A stretch of DNA of 64,000 nucleotides from Siccibacter colletis (GCF_000696575.1 NZ_JMSQ01000003.1:62001-126000); one strand, 5' to 3'. Numbered from the stretch's first letter, positions 36,955-46,084 are shown. The notes: generated from the letters alone by a model not told the origin. Translations and numbers: made by a program.

Positions 36955-37626
36955 ATGCGTATATCACCGTTTGTCAAAACCTCACTGCTTACCGCCGCAC
37001 TGGTGCTGGCGGGCTGTTCATCAAACGTCACACAATCAGATAAGTATTCCGGTTTTTTAAAGGATTATTCAGACTTACAGGAAACGACGTCCGCGTCGGG
37101 TAAACCGGTGCTGCGCTGGGTCGCGCCTGGCTTCAACGAAGCGAATTACGACAGCATGGTGTATAACCCCATCGTCTTCTACCCGCCACCGCAACCCACC
37201 GCGCAGGTGAGTCAGGAGATGCTGGACGGCGTGCTGAATTACACCAACACGCGCATGAAAGAAGCCGCGGCGAAGCGTAAACCGCTGGTCACCACGCCGG
37301 GGCCGCGCAGCCTGATCTTCCGTGGGGCTATCACCGGGGTCGACAGCAGCAAGAAAGGCTTCCAGGTGTATGAGGTGCTGCCGATCGCACTGGTGGTGGC
37401 CGGCACCCAGGTGGCCACCGGGCATCGCACCATGAACACCGATCTCTATTTTGAGGGCGAGCTGATTGATGCGGCCACGCAGCAACCGGTGATGAAAGTG
37501 GTGCGCAAAGGTGCCGGTAAAACGCTGCGCAACGAGAACACCCCGATGACGGTGGACACCCTGAAAAGCGTGATTGACGATCTGGCGGTGGACGCCGAGA
37601 TGTTTACCACCGCGCCCGCGAAGTGA
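36955..37626 (+). CDS. ydcL: Lipoprotein YdcL (DUF3313)
   Basis: A 223-residue lipoprotein, ortholog of E. coli YdcL. The lipobox is LVLAGC with Cys21; the second mature residue is Ser, favouring the outer membrane. Conserved text: DKYSGFLKDYSDLQETTSASGKPVLRWV, LVTTPGPRSLIFRGAITGVDSS and VVAGTQVATGHRTMNTDLYFEGELID. Function unknown. A good ribosome site (AGGGAAC) precedes it. A possible -10 (TATAAT at 36860) lies in the upstream gap. Confidence 0.94.
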   Translation: MRISPFVKTSLLTAALVLAGCSSNVTQSDKYSGFLKDYSDLQETTSASGKPVLRWVAPGFNEANYDSMVYNPIVFYPPPQPTAQVSQEMLDGVLNYTNTRMKEAAAKRKPLVTTPGPRSLIFRGAITGVDSSKKGFQVYEVLPIALVVAGTQVATGHRTMNTDLYFEGELIDAATQQPVMKVVRKGAGKTLRNENTPMTVDTLKSVIDDLAVDAEMFTTAPAK

Positions 37627-37632
37627 TCTTAC

Positions 37633-37655
37633 GCTACCCGGCCTGGCCGGGTAGC
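37633..37655. terminator. Bidirectional hairpin between ydcL and ydcO
   Basis: GCTACCCGGCC and GGCCGGGTAGC with a one-base centre, in the 33 bp between two converging genes. Confidence 0.7.
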
Positions 37656-37659
37656 CCAT

Positions 37660-38823
37660 TCAGACAGCTCTGCGCCTCAGCAACCAGACGCTGACGCCAC
37701 CGGCCACCAGGCCCCAGAACGCTGAGCTGATTCCCCAGAGCGAAAACCCGGAAGCGGTGACCAGGAAGGTCACCACCGCCGCATCGCGTTCTGACTCGTT
37801 AACCAGCGCCTGCCACAGGCTGCCGCTGATGGTGCCGAGCAATGCCAGCCCGGCGAGCATCACCACCCACGCCTCGGGCAGTGCGGTCAGCAGCGTCGCG
37901 ATCGAGCCGCCCGCAACCCCCGCCAGCAGATAAAATCCACCCGCAGCGGCCGCTGCCAGCCAGCGCTTATCCGCATCAGGATGGGCGTCCGGGCTCTGGC
38001 AGATGGCGGCGGTGATCGCCGCAATACAGATGGAAAACACGCCAAACGGGGCGAGCAGCAGGGCGATACCCCCGGTCACCACCATCAGGGTGGAGACGGG
38101 CAGACGATAGCCCGCAGCCTGCATGGTGGCGATACCGGGCGCGTTCTGTGACGCCATGGTGACCAGAAAGAAGGGCACCCCGACGCCCAGCAGCGTGGAG
38201 AACGTAAAATGCGGGGCGATAAACGTGGGCAGCACCGGCGCAATAGCGACTGCCCCGGTGGCGATGTCGCCGCCAGCAGCGGCCAGCAGCAGACCGACCA
38301 GCAGCGTCACCACAATGGCATAGCGCGGGGCAACGGCTTTAGCCAGCAGCCAGGCGATAAACATCCCGCCGCACAGCAGGAGATGATCCTGCATCGAGGA
38401 AAAAGCCTGAAGGCCAAACCGCAGCAGGATCCCCGCCAGCATCGCCGCCGCCAGCGAGTGGGGTATCACCTTCATCAGCCGGGCAAACAGGCCCGTTACG
38501 CCGCACAATACAATCAGCGCCGAGGCGAACATAAACACCCCAATCGCCTCATTGAGCGAGACGTCTTCCAGGCTGGTGGCGAGCAGCGCCGCGCCGGGGG
38601 TTGACCAGGCAGTCAGCACCGGGGCGCGAAACCAGAGCGTCAGCACCAGCGTACTGACCCCCATACCGATTCCGAGCATCGTCATCCAGCCGGCAATCAC
38701 CTCCGGGGACGCACCGGCGGCGTGAGCGGCCTGCCAGATAATGGCGGCGGAACTGGCGTACCCGACCAGCACCGCCACAAACCCGGCCAACAGCGTGGGC
38801 AGGGGAAGAGAAAATGCGCGCAT
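37660..38823 (-). CDS. ydcO: BenE-family transporter YdcO
   Basis: A 387-residue, multi-helix inner membrane protein, ortholog of E. coli YdcO in the benzoate/H+ symporter (BenE) family. Conserved segments include VGYASSAAIIWQAAHAAG near the start, WSTPGAALLATSL and VPFFLVTMASQNAPGIATMQAAGY. Start ATG at 38823 is the best fit; upstream in-frame codons lack a ribosome site. The natural substrate is unproven. It is divergent from sutR across 93 bp that hold two palindromes. Confidence 0.92.
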   Translation of the reverse strand: MRAFSLPLPTLLAGFVAVLVGYASSAAIIWQAAHAAGASPEVIAGWMTMLGIGMGVSTLVLTLWFRAPVLTAWSTPGAALLATSLEDVSLNEAIGVFMFASALIVLCGVTGLFARLMKVIPHSLAAAMLAGILLRFGLQAFSSMQDHLLLCGGMFIAWLLAKAVAPRYAIVVTLLVGLLLAAAGGDIATGAVAIAPVLPTFIAPHFTFSTLLGVGVPFFLVTMASQNAPGIATMQAAGYRLPVSTLMVVTGGIALLLAPFGVFSICIAAITAAICQSPDAHPDADKRWLAAAAAGGFYLLAGVAGGSIATLLTALPEAWVVMLAGLALLGTISGSLWQALVNESERDAAVVTFLVTASGFSLWGISSAFWGLVAGGVSVWLLRRRAV

Positions 38824-38835
38824 AGTGTCTCGCTT

Positions 38836-38882
38836 GTGCGTTATAACGTCCGGTGAATGTAGCACCGTGCGCTATAGCGCAC
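38836..38882. promoter_or_regulatory. Two spaced palindromes between ydcO and sutR
   Basis: GTGCGCTATAGCGCAC (38867-38882) is a perfect 16-base palindrome. GTGCGTTATAACGTCC (38836-38851) is a degenerate copy. Their centres are 31 bp apart, three helical turns. They are likely SutR operators controlling both divergent genes. Confidence 0.65.
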
Positions 38883-38916
38883 AACCCGGTATACTTCCGC
38901 CTCACAGGAGGACGCT

Positions 38917-39453
38917 ATGGATATCACACATCACCTTGCCGCCACGCTGAAACAGCTGCGGCACGACCGCGGGCTGAGCCTGACCCAGGCTGCCGCCGTT
39001 ACCGGCGTGTCGAAAGCGATGCTGGGGCAGATCGAACGTAATGAGTCCAGCCCGACGGTCGCGACGCTGTGGAAGATCGCTACCGGGCTTAACGTACCGC
39101 TGTCGCACTTTATTTCATCGGCTGATACCCCGCCGCGGCCGGTGTACGATCCGCAGCAGAACGGCATGAGCATCGCGCCGCTGTTTCCGTTTGATGAGCA
39201 ACTGCGCTTCGACTATTTCGCCATCACCCTCGCGCCGGGCGCGCAGAGCGACTCCACGCCTCATGAGGCTGGGGTAACTGAACATGTGGTGGTGATCCAC
39301 GGCGTGCTGGAGCTGCAGACGGCGGGCGAGTGGCGGACGTTACATAGCGGAGAGGGGCTGCGCTTTGCCGGTGATACGCCACACGCATACCGCAATGCTC
39401 AGCCAGAGCCGGTGCTGTTTCACTCGCTGATCCACTATCCGCCGCCGCGCTAA
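38917..39453 (+). CDS. sutR: HTH–cupin regulator SutR (YdcN)
   Basis: A 178-residue regulator, same length as E. coli SutR (YdcN), which controls sulfur-utilisation genes. The N-terminal XRE helix-turn-helix (LTQAAAVTGVSKAMLGQIERNESSPTVATL, about residues 24-53) is joined to a C-terminal cupin domain (STPHEAGVTEHVVVIHG; EGLRFAGDTPHAYRN). GAGGACG-type ribosome site precedes the ATG. It is divergent from ydcO as in E. coli. Confidence 0.94.
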   Translation: MDITHHLAATLKQLRHDRGLSLTQAAAVTGVSKAMLGQIERNESSPTVATLWKIATGLNVPLSHFISSADTPPRPVYDPQQNGMSIAPLFPFDEQLRFDYFAITLAPGAQSDSTPHEAGVTEHVVVIHGVLELQTAGEWRTLHSGEGLRFAGDTPHAYRNAQPEPVLFHSLIHYPPPR

Positions 39454-39459
39454 AAAAAA

Positions 39460-39480
39460 CCGCAAGCACCTGGCTTGCGG
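39460..39480 (+). terminator. Hairpin after sutR
   Basis: CCGCAAGC and GCTTGCGG arms. The A-run lies before the hairpin and the T-tract after it is weak, so it may act better leftward; strength uncertain. Confidence 0.55.
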
Positions 39481-39693
39481 TAAACAACGACGGATCACAA
39501 CGACAGTGCGATCGGGAGGTAACAGTCCGGAAAACCACTTCAGCCTACCCCTGCGGTGCGCGCCGGGGAAATAACAAATTCACCGCTGCTTTGCCGGCTG
39601 ACGGAAATAGCATTGCCGGGCGCGCAGCTATTCCCCTGTGACGGGCTTCTGACTACAATAGCCGCCTTTCGACATCCCGGATAATAATTAACT

Positions 39694-41664
39694 ATGCGCC
39701 TGCCATCTTCTCACCTCGAACTGCTCAGCCCGGCTCGCGACGCCGCTATCGCCCGTGAAGCCATCCTTCACGGTGCTGACGCCGTCTACATCGGCGGCCC
39801 TGGCTTTGGCGCCCGCCATAATGCCAGCAACAGCCTGCGCGACATCGCTGAGCTGGTGCCGTTCGCCCATCGCTACGGTGCGAAGGTGTTTGTCACCCTG
39901 AATACCATTCTGCATGATGACGAGCTGGAGCCGGCGCAGCGCCTGATCACCGATTTCTGGCAGGCCGGGGTGGATGCGCTGATCGTGCAGGATATGGGCG
40001 TGCTGGAGCTGGACATCCCGCCGATTGAGCTGCACGCCAGTACCCAGTGCGACATCCGCACGGTGGAGAAAGCGAAGTTCCTTTCCGATGCCGGGTTCTC
40101 GCAGATCGTACTGGCGCGCGAGCTGAACCTTCAGCAGATCAAAGCCATTCACGAGCATACTGACGCCACCATTGAGTTCTTTATTCACGGTGCGCTCTGC
40201 GTGGCCTATTCCGGTCAGTGCAACATCTCTCACGCCCATACCGGACGCAGCGCCAACCGCGGCGACTGCTCCCAGGCCTGCCGTCTGCCCTACACCCTGA
40301 AAGACGATCAGGGGCGTGTGGTGGCCTACGACAAACACCTGCTGTCGATGAAAGATAACGATCAGACTGAGAACCTGGCGGCGCTGATTGATGCCGGGGT
40401 GCGCTCCTTCAAAATCGAAGGGCGCTATAAAGATATGAGCTACGTGAAGAACATCACCGCGCACTATCGTCAGATGCTGGACGCGATTATCGAGGATCGC
40501 GGCGACCTGGCGCGGTGTTCGGCCGGGCGCACCGAGCACTTCTTCGTGCCGTCCACCGACAAAACCTTCCATCGCGGTAGCACCGACTACTTCGTCAACG
40601 CCCGCAAGATCGACATCGGTGCCTTCGACTCACCGAAATTTATCGGTCTGCCGGTGGGGGAAGTGCTGAAAGTGGGTAAAGATCATCTCGACGTGGAAAC
40701 CACCGAACCGCTGGCTAACGGCGACGGGCTGAACGTGATGATTAAACGCGAAGTGGTAGGTTTTCGCGTCAACGTGGCGCAGAAGACCGGTGACAACCGC
40801 TATCGCGTATTCCCGAACGAGATGCCGGACGGGCTAAAAAATCTGCGTCCGCATCACGCGCTCAACCGCAACCTCGATCACAACTGGCAGCAGGCGCTGC
40901 TGAAAACCTCCAGCGAGCGGCGTATCGCGCTGGATATCGAACTCAGCGGCTGGCAGGAGCAGCTGATTCTGACTCTCACCAGCGAAGACGGTGTCAGCGT
41001 TACCCAAACCCTTGACGGGCAGTTCGATGAGGCCACCAACGCGGAGAAGGCGCTGGCGAACCTGCAGGACGGCCTGGCGAAACTCGGCCAGACCATTTAC
41101 TACGCCCGCGATCTGCAGGTGAATCTGCCGGGTGCGCTGTTTGTGCCGAACAGCCAGCTTAACCAGCTGCGCCGCGATGCGGTTGAGGTGCTGGATGCAG
41201 CGCGTCTGGCGGCATATCCGCGCGGCCTGCGTAAATCAGTGAGCGATCCGGCACCGGTTTACCCGGAAACGCACCTGTCGTTCCTGGCGAACGTCTACAA
41301 CCACAAAGCGCGCGAGTTCTATCACCGCTACGGCGTGCAGCTGATTGATGCCGCTTATGAAGCGCATGAAGAGAAGGGCGACGTGCCGGTGATGATCACC
41401 AAGCACTGCCTGCGCTTCGCCTTTAACCTGTGCCCGAAACAGGCGAAAGGCAATATCAAGAGCTGGAAGGCCACGCCGATGCAGCTGATTAACGGCGACG
41501 AGGTGCTGACCCTGAAATTCGACTGCCGTCCGTGTGAGATGCATGTAATTGGCAAGATGAAAAACCACATCCTGAAAATGCCGCTGCCGGGCAGCGTGGT
41601 CGCCTCCATCAGCGCCGACGACCTGATGAAGACGCTGCCGAAGCGCAAAGGCGCGTCCGCCTGA
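39694..41664 (+). CDS. rlhA: 23S rRNA C2501 hydroxylase RlhA (YdcP, U32 family)
   Basis: A 656-residue peptidase-U32-family protein, ortholog of E. coli RlhA (YdcP), needed for 5-hydroxycytidine at position 2501 of 23S rRNA. N-terminal LELLSPARDAAIAREAILHGADAVYIG, the U32 signature block with ARELNLQQIKAIHE and FIHGALCVAYSGQC, and NRGDCSQACRLPY are visible. The C-terminal region has the conserved cysteines of the YdcP subgroup (HCLRFAFNLCPKQ and FDCRPCEMHVIG). The enzyme uses prephenate-dependent and iron-related chemistry in E. coli. The ribosome site is weak. Confidence 0.94.
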   Translation: MRLPSSHLELLSPARDAAIAREAILHGADAVYIGGPGFGARHNASNSLRDIAELVPFAHRYGAKVFVTLNTILHDDELEPAQRLITDFWQAGVDALIVQDMGVLELDIPPIELHASTQCDIRTVEKAKFLSDAGFSQIVLARELNLQQIKAIHEHTDATIEFFIHGALCVAYSGQCNISHAHTGRSANRGDCSQACRLPYTLKDDQGRVVAYDKHLLSMKDNDQTENLAALIDAGVRSFKIEGRYKDMSYVKNITAHYRQMLDAIIEDRGDLARCSAGRTEHFFVPSTDKTFHRGSTDYFVNARKIDIGAFDSPKFIGLPVGEVLKVGKDHLDVETTEPLANGDGLNVMIKREVVGFRVNVAQKTGDNRYRVFPNEMPDGLKNLRPHHALNRNLDHNWQQALLKTSSERRIALDIELSGWQEQLILTLTSEDGVSVTQTLDGQFDEATNAEKALANLQDGLAKLGQTIYYARDLQVNLPGALFVPNSQLNQLRRDAVEVLDAARLAAYPRGLRKSVSDPAPVYPETHLSFLANVYNHKAREFYHRYGVQLIDAAYEAHEEKGDVPVMITKHCLRFAFNLCPKQAKGNIKSWKATPMQLINGDEVLTLKFDCRPCEMHVIGKMKNHILKMPLPGSVVASISADDLMKTLPKRKGASA

Positions 41665-41685
41665 GTTCACCCGGCGTTTTTTGCA

Positions 41686-41757
41686 GGTGGGTGCGCTGCG
41701 CTTACCCACCCTACGCATAGCAGGCAACCCCGGGACGAGTAAGCCTGCGCACCCGCC
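41686..41757. repeat. REP/BIME-like pair of inverted repeats, second locus
   Basis: The 29-base unit seen at 17.9 kb occurs reversed at 41686-41714 and in a more diverged forward copy at 41729-41757. It lies just after rlhA. The reversed copy matches the forward copy at 17995-18023 at all but one or two positions. Confidence 0.75.
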
Positions 41758-41801
41758 GTGGCGATGCAGAAGGCCGGTTACGCTGACCTGTGCTACACAG
41801 G

Positions 41802-41828
41802 AAAAAAAAGGGAGGCTTTCGCCTCCCT
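41802..41828 (-). terminator. Intrinsic terminator of the cyd operon
   Basis: AGGGAGGC and GCCTCCCT arms with a TTTC loop. The A-run on the left gives a U-tract for leftward transcripts from the cydAB-like operon. Confidence 0.85.
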
Positions 41829-41834
41829 TGTTCG

Positions 41835-41984
41835 TTAATGCGACTTAAACCCCGCCGCCGTCATTAGCACCCTGAAGAACATGCCGACCAGCGTCAGGGC
41901 CAGCACGCTACCGCCCCACAGCACCACCATCCACAGCAGCCGTTTCCACAGGGGGTTATGCTCAGCCGTTTTATGTTCACTCAT
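41835..41984 (-). CDS. Small membrane protein of the cyd operon (DUF2474-like)
   Basis: A 49-residue protein reading MSEHKTAEHNPLWKRLLWMV at its start, with one transmembrane helix (about residues 18-41). Its ATG overlaps the stop of the subunit II gene by one base (TGATG), so it is translationally coupled. Proteins of this size and place in CIO-type operons belong to DUF2474, the functional counterpart of CydX, which stabilises the haems of cytochrome bd. It is short and easily missed by gene callers. Confidence 0.85.
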   Translation of the reverse strand: MSEHKTAEHNPLWKRLLWMVVLWGGSVLALTLVGMFFRVLMTAAGFKSH

Positions 41985-42994
41985 CAATGGTAACCCTCCC
42001 CATGCTGGACTTTGCCGCGGAACACGTAGTAGCTCCAGAAGGTGTAGACCAGGATCACCGGGATAATCAGCAGTGCGCCGACCAGCATAAAGCCCTGGCT
42101 TGCTGGCGGTGCTGCGGCCTGCCAGATGGTGATGGACGGCGGGATGATGTGCGGCCAGATGCTGATGCCAAGCCCGCTGAAGCCGAGGAAAATCAGGCCC
42201 AGCGTCAGCACAAATGCCAGAGTATGGCTGTTCAGGTTATTCAGGCAGCGCCATAGCCACAGGCTGAACAGCACCACCAGCACCGGGACCGGCATCAGGA
42301 ACCACAGGTTCGGGAAGCTGAACCAGCGCTCTGAGATGGCCGGGTGCGTCAGCGGCGTCCAGGCGCTGATGATGGCGATGGTCACCAGCAGCGCCAGCAG
42401 CAGCGGTTTTGCCACCGCGCGCATCTTGTCCTGCAGCGGATTTTCACTCTTCATCACCAGCCAGCTGGCACCCAGCAGCGCGTAGGCGACAACCAGGCCG
42501 AGGCCGCAAAACAGGTTGAACGGCGTCAGCCAGTCGAGCGCGCCGCCGGCAAAGGTGCGGCCTTCCACCGGGAAGCCGTTGATCACCGCACCCACCGCCA
42601 CGCCCTGGCTGAAGGTCGCCAGAATCGACCCGGCGAGGAACGAGATATCCCAGAACGGGCGGTGCGATTCGGTGGCCTTGAAACGGAACTCAAACGCCAC
42701 GCCACGGAAAATCAGGCCAATCAGCATGGCGGTGAGCGGGATTGTCAGTGCATCGATAATCACTGCGTAGGCCAGCGGGAAAGCACCGAACAGACCGGCA
42801 CCGCCCAGCACCAGCCAGGTTTCGTTGCCGTCCCAGACCGGTGCGACGGTGTTAACCATCACGTCACGGTCATGCGGGTCGCGGATAAACGGGAAGAGAA
42901 TACCGATCCCGAGATCGAACCCGTCCATGACGATATACATCAGCGTGGAGAAGACGATGATGACGAACCAGATAATGGAGAGATCGATACCCAT
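41984..42994 (-). CDS. Cytochrome bd-type quinol oxidase subunit II (CydB/CioB)
   Basis: A 336-residue subunit II with about eight membrane helices. The N-terminal FSTLMYIVMDGFDLGIGILFPF and VAPVWDGNETWLVLGGAGLFGAFP are diagnostic for CydB. The protein is shorter than E. coli CydB (379) and fits the CioB group. Its ATG follows the subunit I gene with no gap and the small DUF2474 gene overlaps its stop. It acts with subunit I in the inner membrane to reduce O2 to water with quinol. Confidence 0.94.
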   Translation of the reverse strand: MGIDLSIIWFVIIVFSTLMYIVMDGFDLGIGILFPFIRDPHDRDVMVNTVAPVWDGNETWLVLGGAGLFGAFPLAYAVIIDALTIPLTAMLIGLIFRGVAFEFRFKATESHRPFWDISFLAGSILATFSQGVAVGAVINGFPVEGRTFAGGALDWLTPFNLFCGLGLVVAYALLGASWLVMKSENPLQDKMRAVAKPLLLALLVTIAIISAWTPLTHPAISERWFSFPNLWFLMPVPVLVVLFSLWLWRCLNNLNSHTLAFVLTLGLIFLGFSGLGISIWPHIIPPSITIWQAAAPPASQGFMLVGALLIIPVILVYTFWSYYVFRGKVQHGEGYH

Positions 42995-44403
42995 TATTTT
43001 TGCTCCTCAGTCTGTTCCAGTCTGTCGCCAGCCGCCGAAAGCGGACGGGCAGGGGTGCCGGTGGTGGAGGACGGAATGCTGTCGACCGCTTCCGGGCCTT
43101 TCTTGATCAGCCGCACCATATAGAGATAGCCGACGCCAAACACCGAGGTGTAGACCACGATAAAGGTCAGCAGGCTGAGACTCATGTGCAGATCGCCGTG
43201 AGCCGACACCGCATCGCGGGTGCGCAGCAGGCCGTACACTACCCACGGCTGGCGTCCCACCTCGGTGGTCACCCACCCGGCAAGAATGGCAATCAGCCCT
43301 GACGGCCCCATCCACAGCGCGAAGTGGTGGAACGGGCGCGAGTGATAGAGGCGGCCCTTATAGCGCAGCCACAGAGCGATCAGGCCCAGACCGATCATCA
43401 GGAAGCCCATGCCCACCATGATGCGGAACGACCAGAACACGATAGTGGAGTTCGGGCGCTCATCTTTCGGGAACTCCTTCAGCGCCGGCACCTGCTCGGT
43501 AAGGCTGTGGGTCAGGATCAGGCTACCCAGCTTCGGAATTTCCAGCCCGTATTTGGTGCGCTCCTCTTCCATATCCGGCAGGCCAAACAGCAACAGCGGC
43601 GTGGCTTCGCCCGGCGGGTTTTCCCAGTGGCCTTCGATGGCGGCGATTTTTGCCGGCTGGTGTTTCAGGGTGTTTAAGCCGTGCATGTCACCGACCATCG
43701 CCTGAATGGGGGCAACCAGCAGCGCCATCCACAGCGCCATTGAGAACATTTTGCGGATTGCCGGCGAGTCGTTGCCGCGCAGCAGATGCCAGGCCGCCGA
43801 CGCGCCGACAAACAGGGCGCTACTGAGGAACGCCGCAATCGACATATGGAACAGGCGATACGGGAACGACGGGTTGAAGATGACCGCGAACCAGTCCACC
43901 GGCACCACCTGACCATTCATCACCTCGTAGCCCTGCGGGGTGTGCATCCAGCTGTTAGACGCGAGGATCCAGAAGGTGGACATCAGCGTGCCGAGCGCCA
44001 CCATACAGGTTGCGAAAAAGTGCAGGCCAGGCCCGACTTTGTTCCAGCCAAACAGCATCACGCCGAGGAAACCGGCTTCAAGGAAGAAGGCAGTCAGCAC
44101 TTCATAGGTCAGCAACGGCCCGGTGATACTCCCGGCAAACTCCGAGAAGCCGCTCCAGTTAGTACCGAACTGGTAGGCCATTACCAGACCGGACACCACG
44201 CCCATCCCGAAGTTAACCGCGAAGATTTTCGACCAGAAGTGGTACAGCGAGCGCCATACCGGATTTTTTGTTTTCAGCCACAGGCCTTCGAGCACCGCCA
44301 GATAGCTGGCAAGCCCGATGGTGATGGCGGGAAAAATGATATGGAAAGAGACAGTAAAAGCGAACTGTATCCTTGCCAACATAAACGCGTCTAAACCAAA
44401 CAT
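42994..44403 (-). CDS. Cytochrome bd-type quinol oxidase subunit I (CydA/CioA)
   Basis: A 469-residue haem subunit. Start is placed at ATG 44403 (MFGLDAF), with GAGG eight bases upstream; a TTG two codons earlier is less likely. Haem-ligand regions SFHIIFPAITIG and YRLFHMSIAAFL, and WILASNSWMHTPQG, are conserved. The periplasmic quinol loop is short (around LGSLILTHSLTEQVPALKEFP), typical of the cyanide-insensitive oxidase group rather than E. coli CydA. The operon is inserted between rlhA and ydcR. Such oxidases are usually high-affinity or stress oxidases. Confidence 0.94.
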   Translation of the reverse strand: MFGLDAFMLARIQFAFTVSFHIIFPAITIGLASYLAVLEGLWLKTKNPVWRSLYHFWSKIFAVNFGMGVVSGLVMAYQFGTNWSGFSEFAGSITGPLLTYEVLTAFFLEAGFLGVMLFGWNKVGPGLHFFATCMVALGTLMSTFWILASNSWMHTPQGYEVMNGQVVPVDWFAVIFNPSFPYRLFHMSIAAFLSSALFVGASAAWHLLRGNDSPAIRKMFSMALWMALLVAPIQAMVGDMHGLNTLKHQPAKIAAIEGHWENPPGEATPLLLFGLPDMEEERTKYGLEIPKLGSLILTHSLTEQVPALKEFPKDERPNSTIVFWSFRIMVGMGFLMIGLGLIALWLRYKGRLYHSRPFHHFALWMGPSGLIAILAGWVTTEVGRQPWVVYGLLRTRDAVSAHGDLHMSLSLLTFIVVYTSVFGVGYLYMVRLIKKGPEAVDSIPSSTTGTPARPLSAAGDRLEQTEEQK

Positions 44404-44487
44404 GCACAATCCTCATGACATTCTTGTGTCCTGCACATGATAAACAGTGCTGACAATCGGGAGCAGAATCAGAAATGGGTTATTTGA

Positions 44488-44533
44488 CTATAACAGTTAG
44501 TGAAAAAAGTGTAGTTTTAACACTCTGTTATAG
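44488..44533. promoter_or_regulatory. Nested inverted repeats between cydA-like gene and ydcR
   Basis: CTATAACAG (44488-44496) and CTGTTATAG (44525-44533) are perfect 9-base arms 37 bp apart centre to centre. Inside them AGTGT-N7-ACACT (44508-44524) forms a second inverted repeat. The element is in the 208 bp divergent region, so it could bind YdcR, an oxygen or redox regulator, or both. Confidence 0.55.
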
Positions 44534-44611
44534 CCAGACGGCAGCGCGTTTTCCCGCACGGTGGTCTGGCTAAGGTGTTGTTATTCCGGGTCAGCCTCCC
44601 GGGGAGCGCGT

Positions 44612-46030
44612 ATGAAAAAATATCAGCGGCTGGCGCAGCAGATAGCCGACCAGATCGCCCTTGGCGTCTGGCAGCCCGGTGACCGGCTGCCGTCCCTGCG
44701 TGAGCAGGTGGCCAGCAGCGGGATCAGTTTTATGACCGTCAGCCACGCCTATCAGGTGCTGGAGGGGCAGGGTGCGATCGTCGCGCGTCCGCAGTCCGGC
44801 TATTACGTCGCCCCGACGCCGCCGAAGCGTAAACCCATCGCGCCCGCCCAGGTGATGCGTGATGAAGCTGTTGACATCAACACCTATATCTTTGACGTCC
44901 TGCAGGCCAGTACTAACGCGGCGGTGGTGCCGTTCGGCTCGGCGTTTCCCGACCCGCGACTGTTCCCGCAGGCCCAGCTCAACCGCTCGCTGGCTAACGT
45001 CAGTAAAACCGCCACCGCCATGAGCGTGATCGAGAACCTGCCCCCCGGCAACGAAGCGCTGCGCCACGCCATTGCCCGGCGCTACGCCCTGCAGGGGATG
45101 ACGGTCTCTCCGGATGAAATTGTCATCACCGCCGGGGCGCTGGAAGCCCTCAACCTGAGCCTGCAGGCCGTGACCGAGCCGGGGGACTGGGTGATTGTGG
45201 AAAATCCCTGTTTCTACGGCGCGCTACAGGCGCTGGAGCGGCTGCGTCTGAAAGCGCTCTCGGTTGCCACCGATGTGCAGGAGGGGATCGATCTCGCCGC
45301 GCTGGAAGAGGCGCTCAACAGCTATCCGGTGAAAGCCTGCTGGCTGATGACCAACAGCCAGAATCCGCTCGGCTTTACCCTCAGCCCGGAGAAAAAGCGC
45401 AAGCTGGTTGCGCTGCTGGCGGCGCACAACGTGGCGCTGATTGAGGACGATGTCTACAGCGAGCTCTATTACGGGCGCGATAAGCCGCTGCCGGCCCGGG
45501 CGTTTGATGAGCTGGGCAACACGCTGCACTGCTCGTCGTTTTCGAAATGCCTGGTTGCCGGGTTTCGCATCGGCTGGGTGGCAGCCGGGAAACATGCGCG
45601 CCGCATTCAGCAGCTGCAGCTGATGAGCACGCTCTCCACCAGTTCGCCGATGCAGCTCGCCCTGGTGGATTACCTGGCGACCAAACGCTACGACACTCAT
45701 CTGCGCCGTCTGCGCCGCCAGCTGGCACAGCGCAAGCATCAGGCGTGGCAGACGCTACAGCGCGTCATGCCGCCGGAGGTGAAGATCCACCGCAGCGACA
45801 GCGGCTATTTTCTCTGGCTGGAGCTTCCCGCCCACCTGGATGCCAGCGTACTGAGCGAGCGGGCGCTGCAGCACAACATCAGCATCGCACCGGGAAAAAT
45901 GTTCAGCACCAGTAACACCTGGCACCACTTCTTCCGCTTCAACGCCTCCTGGGAGTGGGGCGATCGTGAAGGCCAGGCGGTGGAAACCCTGGCGCGGCTG
46001 GTGCGCGAGATGTCCGGCAGTAAGTCATAG
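44612..46030 (+). CDS. ydcR: MocR-type regulator YdcR
   Basis: A 472-residue fusion of an N-terminal GntR winged helix (about residues 5-70; GDRLPSLREQVASSGISFMTVSHAY) and a class I aminotransferase-fold domain. The PLP lysine is Lys312 in SSFSKCLVAGFRIGW. It is the ortholog of E. coli YdcR (468 residues), which is next to the ydcSTUV-patD genes and probably controls them in response to an amine or amino acid. Start ATG at 44612 follows GGGGAG. Here the ydcSTUV genes are absent; patD follows after 212 bp. Confidence 0.94.
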   Translation: MKKYQRLAQQIADQIALGVWQPGDRLPSLREQVASSGISFMTVSHAYQVLEGQGAIVARPQSGYYVAPTPPKRKPIAPAQVMRDEAVDINTYIFDVLQASTNAAVVPFGSAFPDPRLFPQAQLNRSLANVSKTATAMSVIENLPPGNEALRHAIARRYALQGMTVSPDEIVITAGALEALNLSLQAVTEPGDWVIVENPCFYGALQALERLRLKALSVATDVQEGIDLAALEEALNSYPVKACWLMTNSQNPLGFTLSPEKKRKLVALLAAHNVALIEDDVYSELYYGRDKPLPARAFDELGNTLHCSSFSKCLVAGFRIGWVAAGKHARRIQQLQLMSTLSTSSPMQLALVDYLATKRYDTHLRRLRRQLAQRKHQAWQTLQRVMPPEVKIHRSDSGYFLWLELPAHLDASVLSERALQHNISIAPGKMFSTSNTWHHFFRFNASWEWGDREGQAVETLARLVREMSGSKS

Positions 46031-46084
46031 GAAATGATGATGCCTGCCGCTTTCTCAGCACGGCTATCTACACTGTAAACAGCG

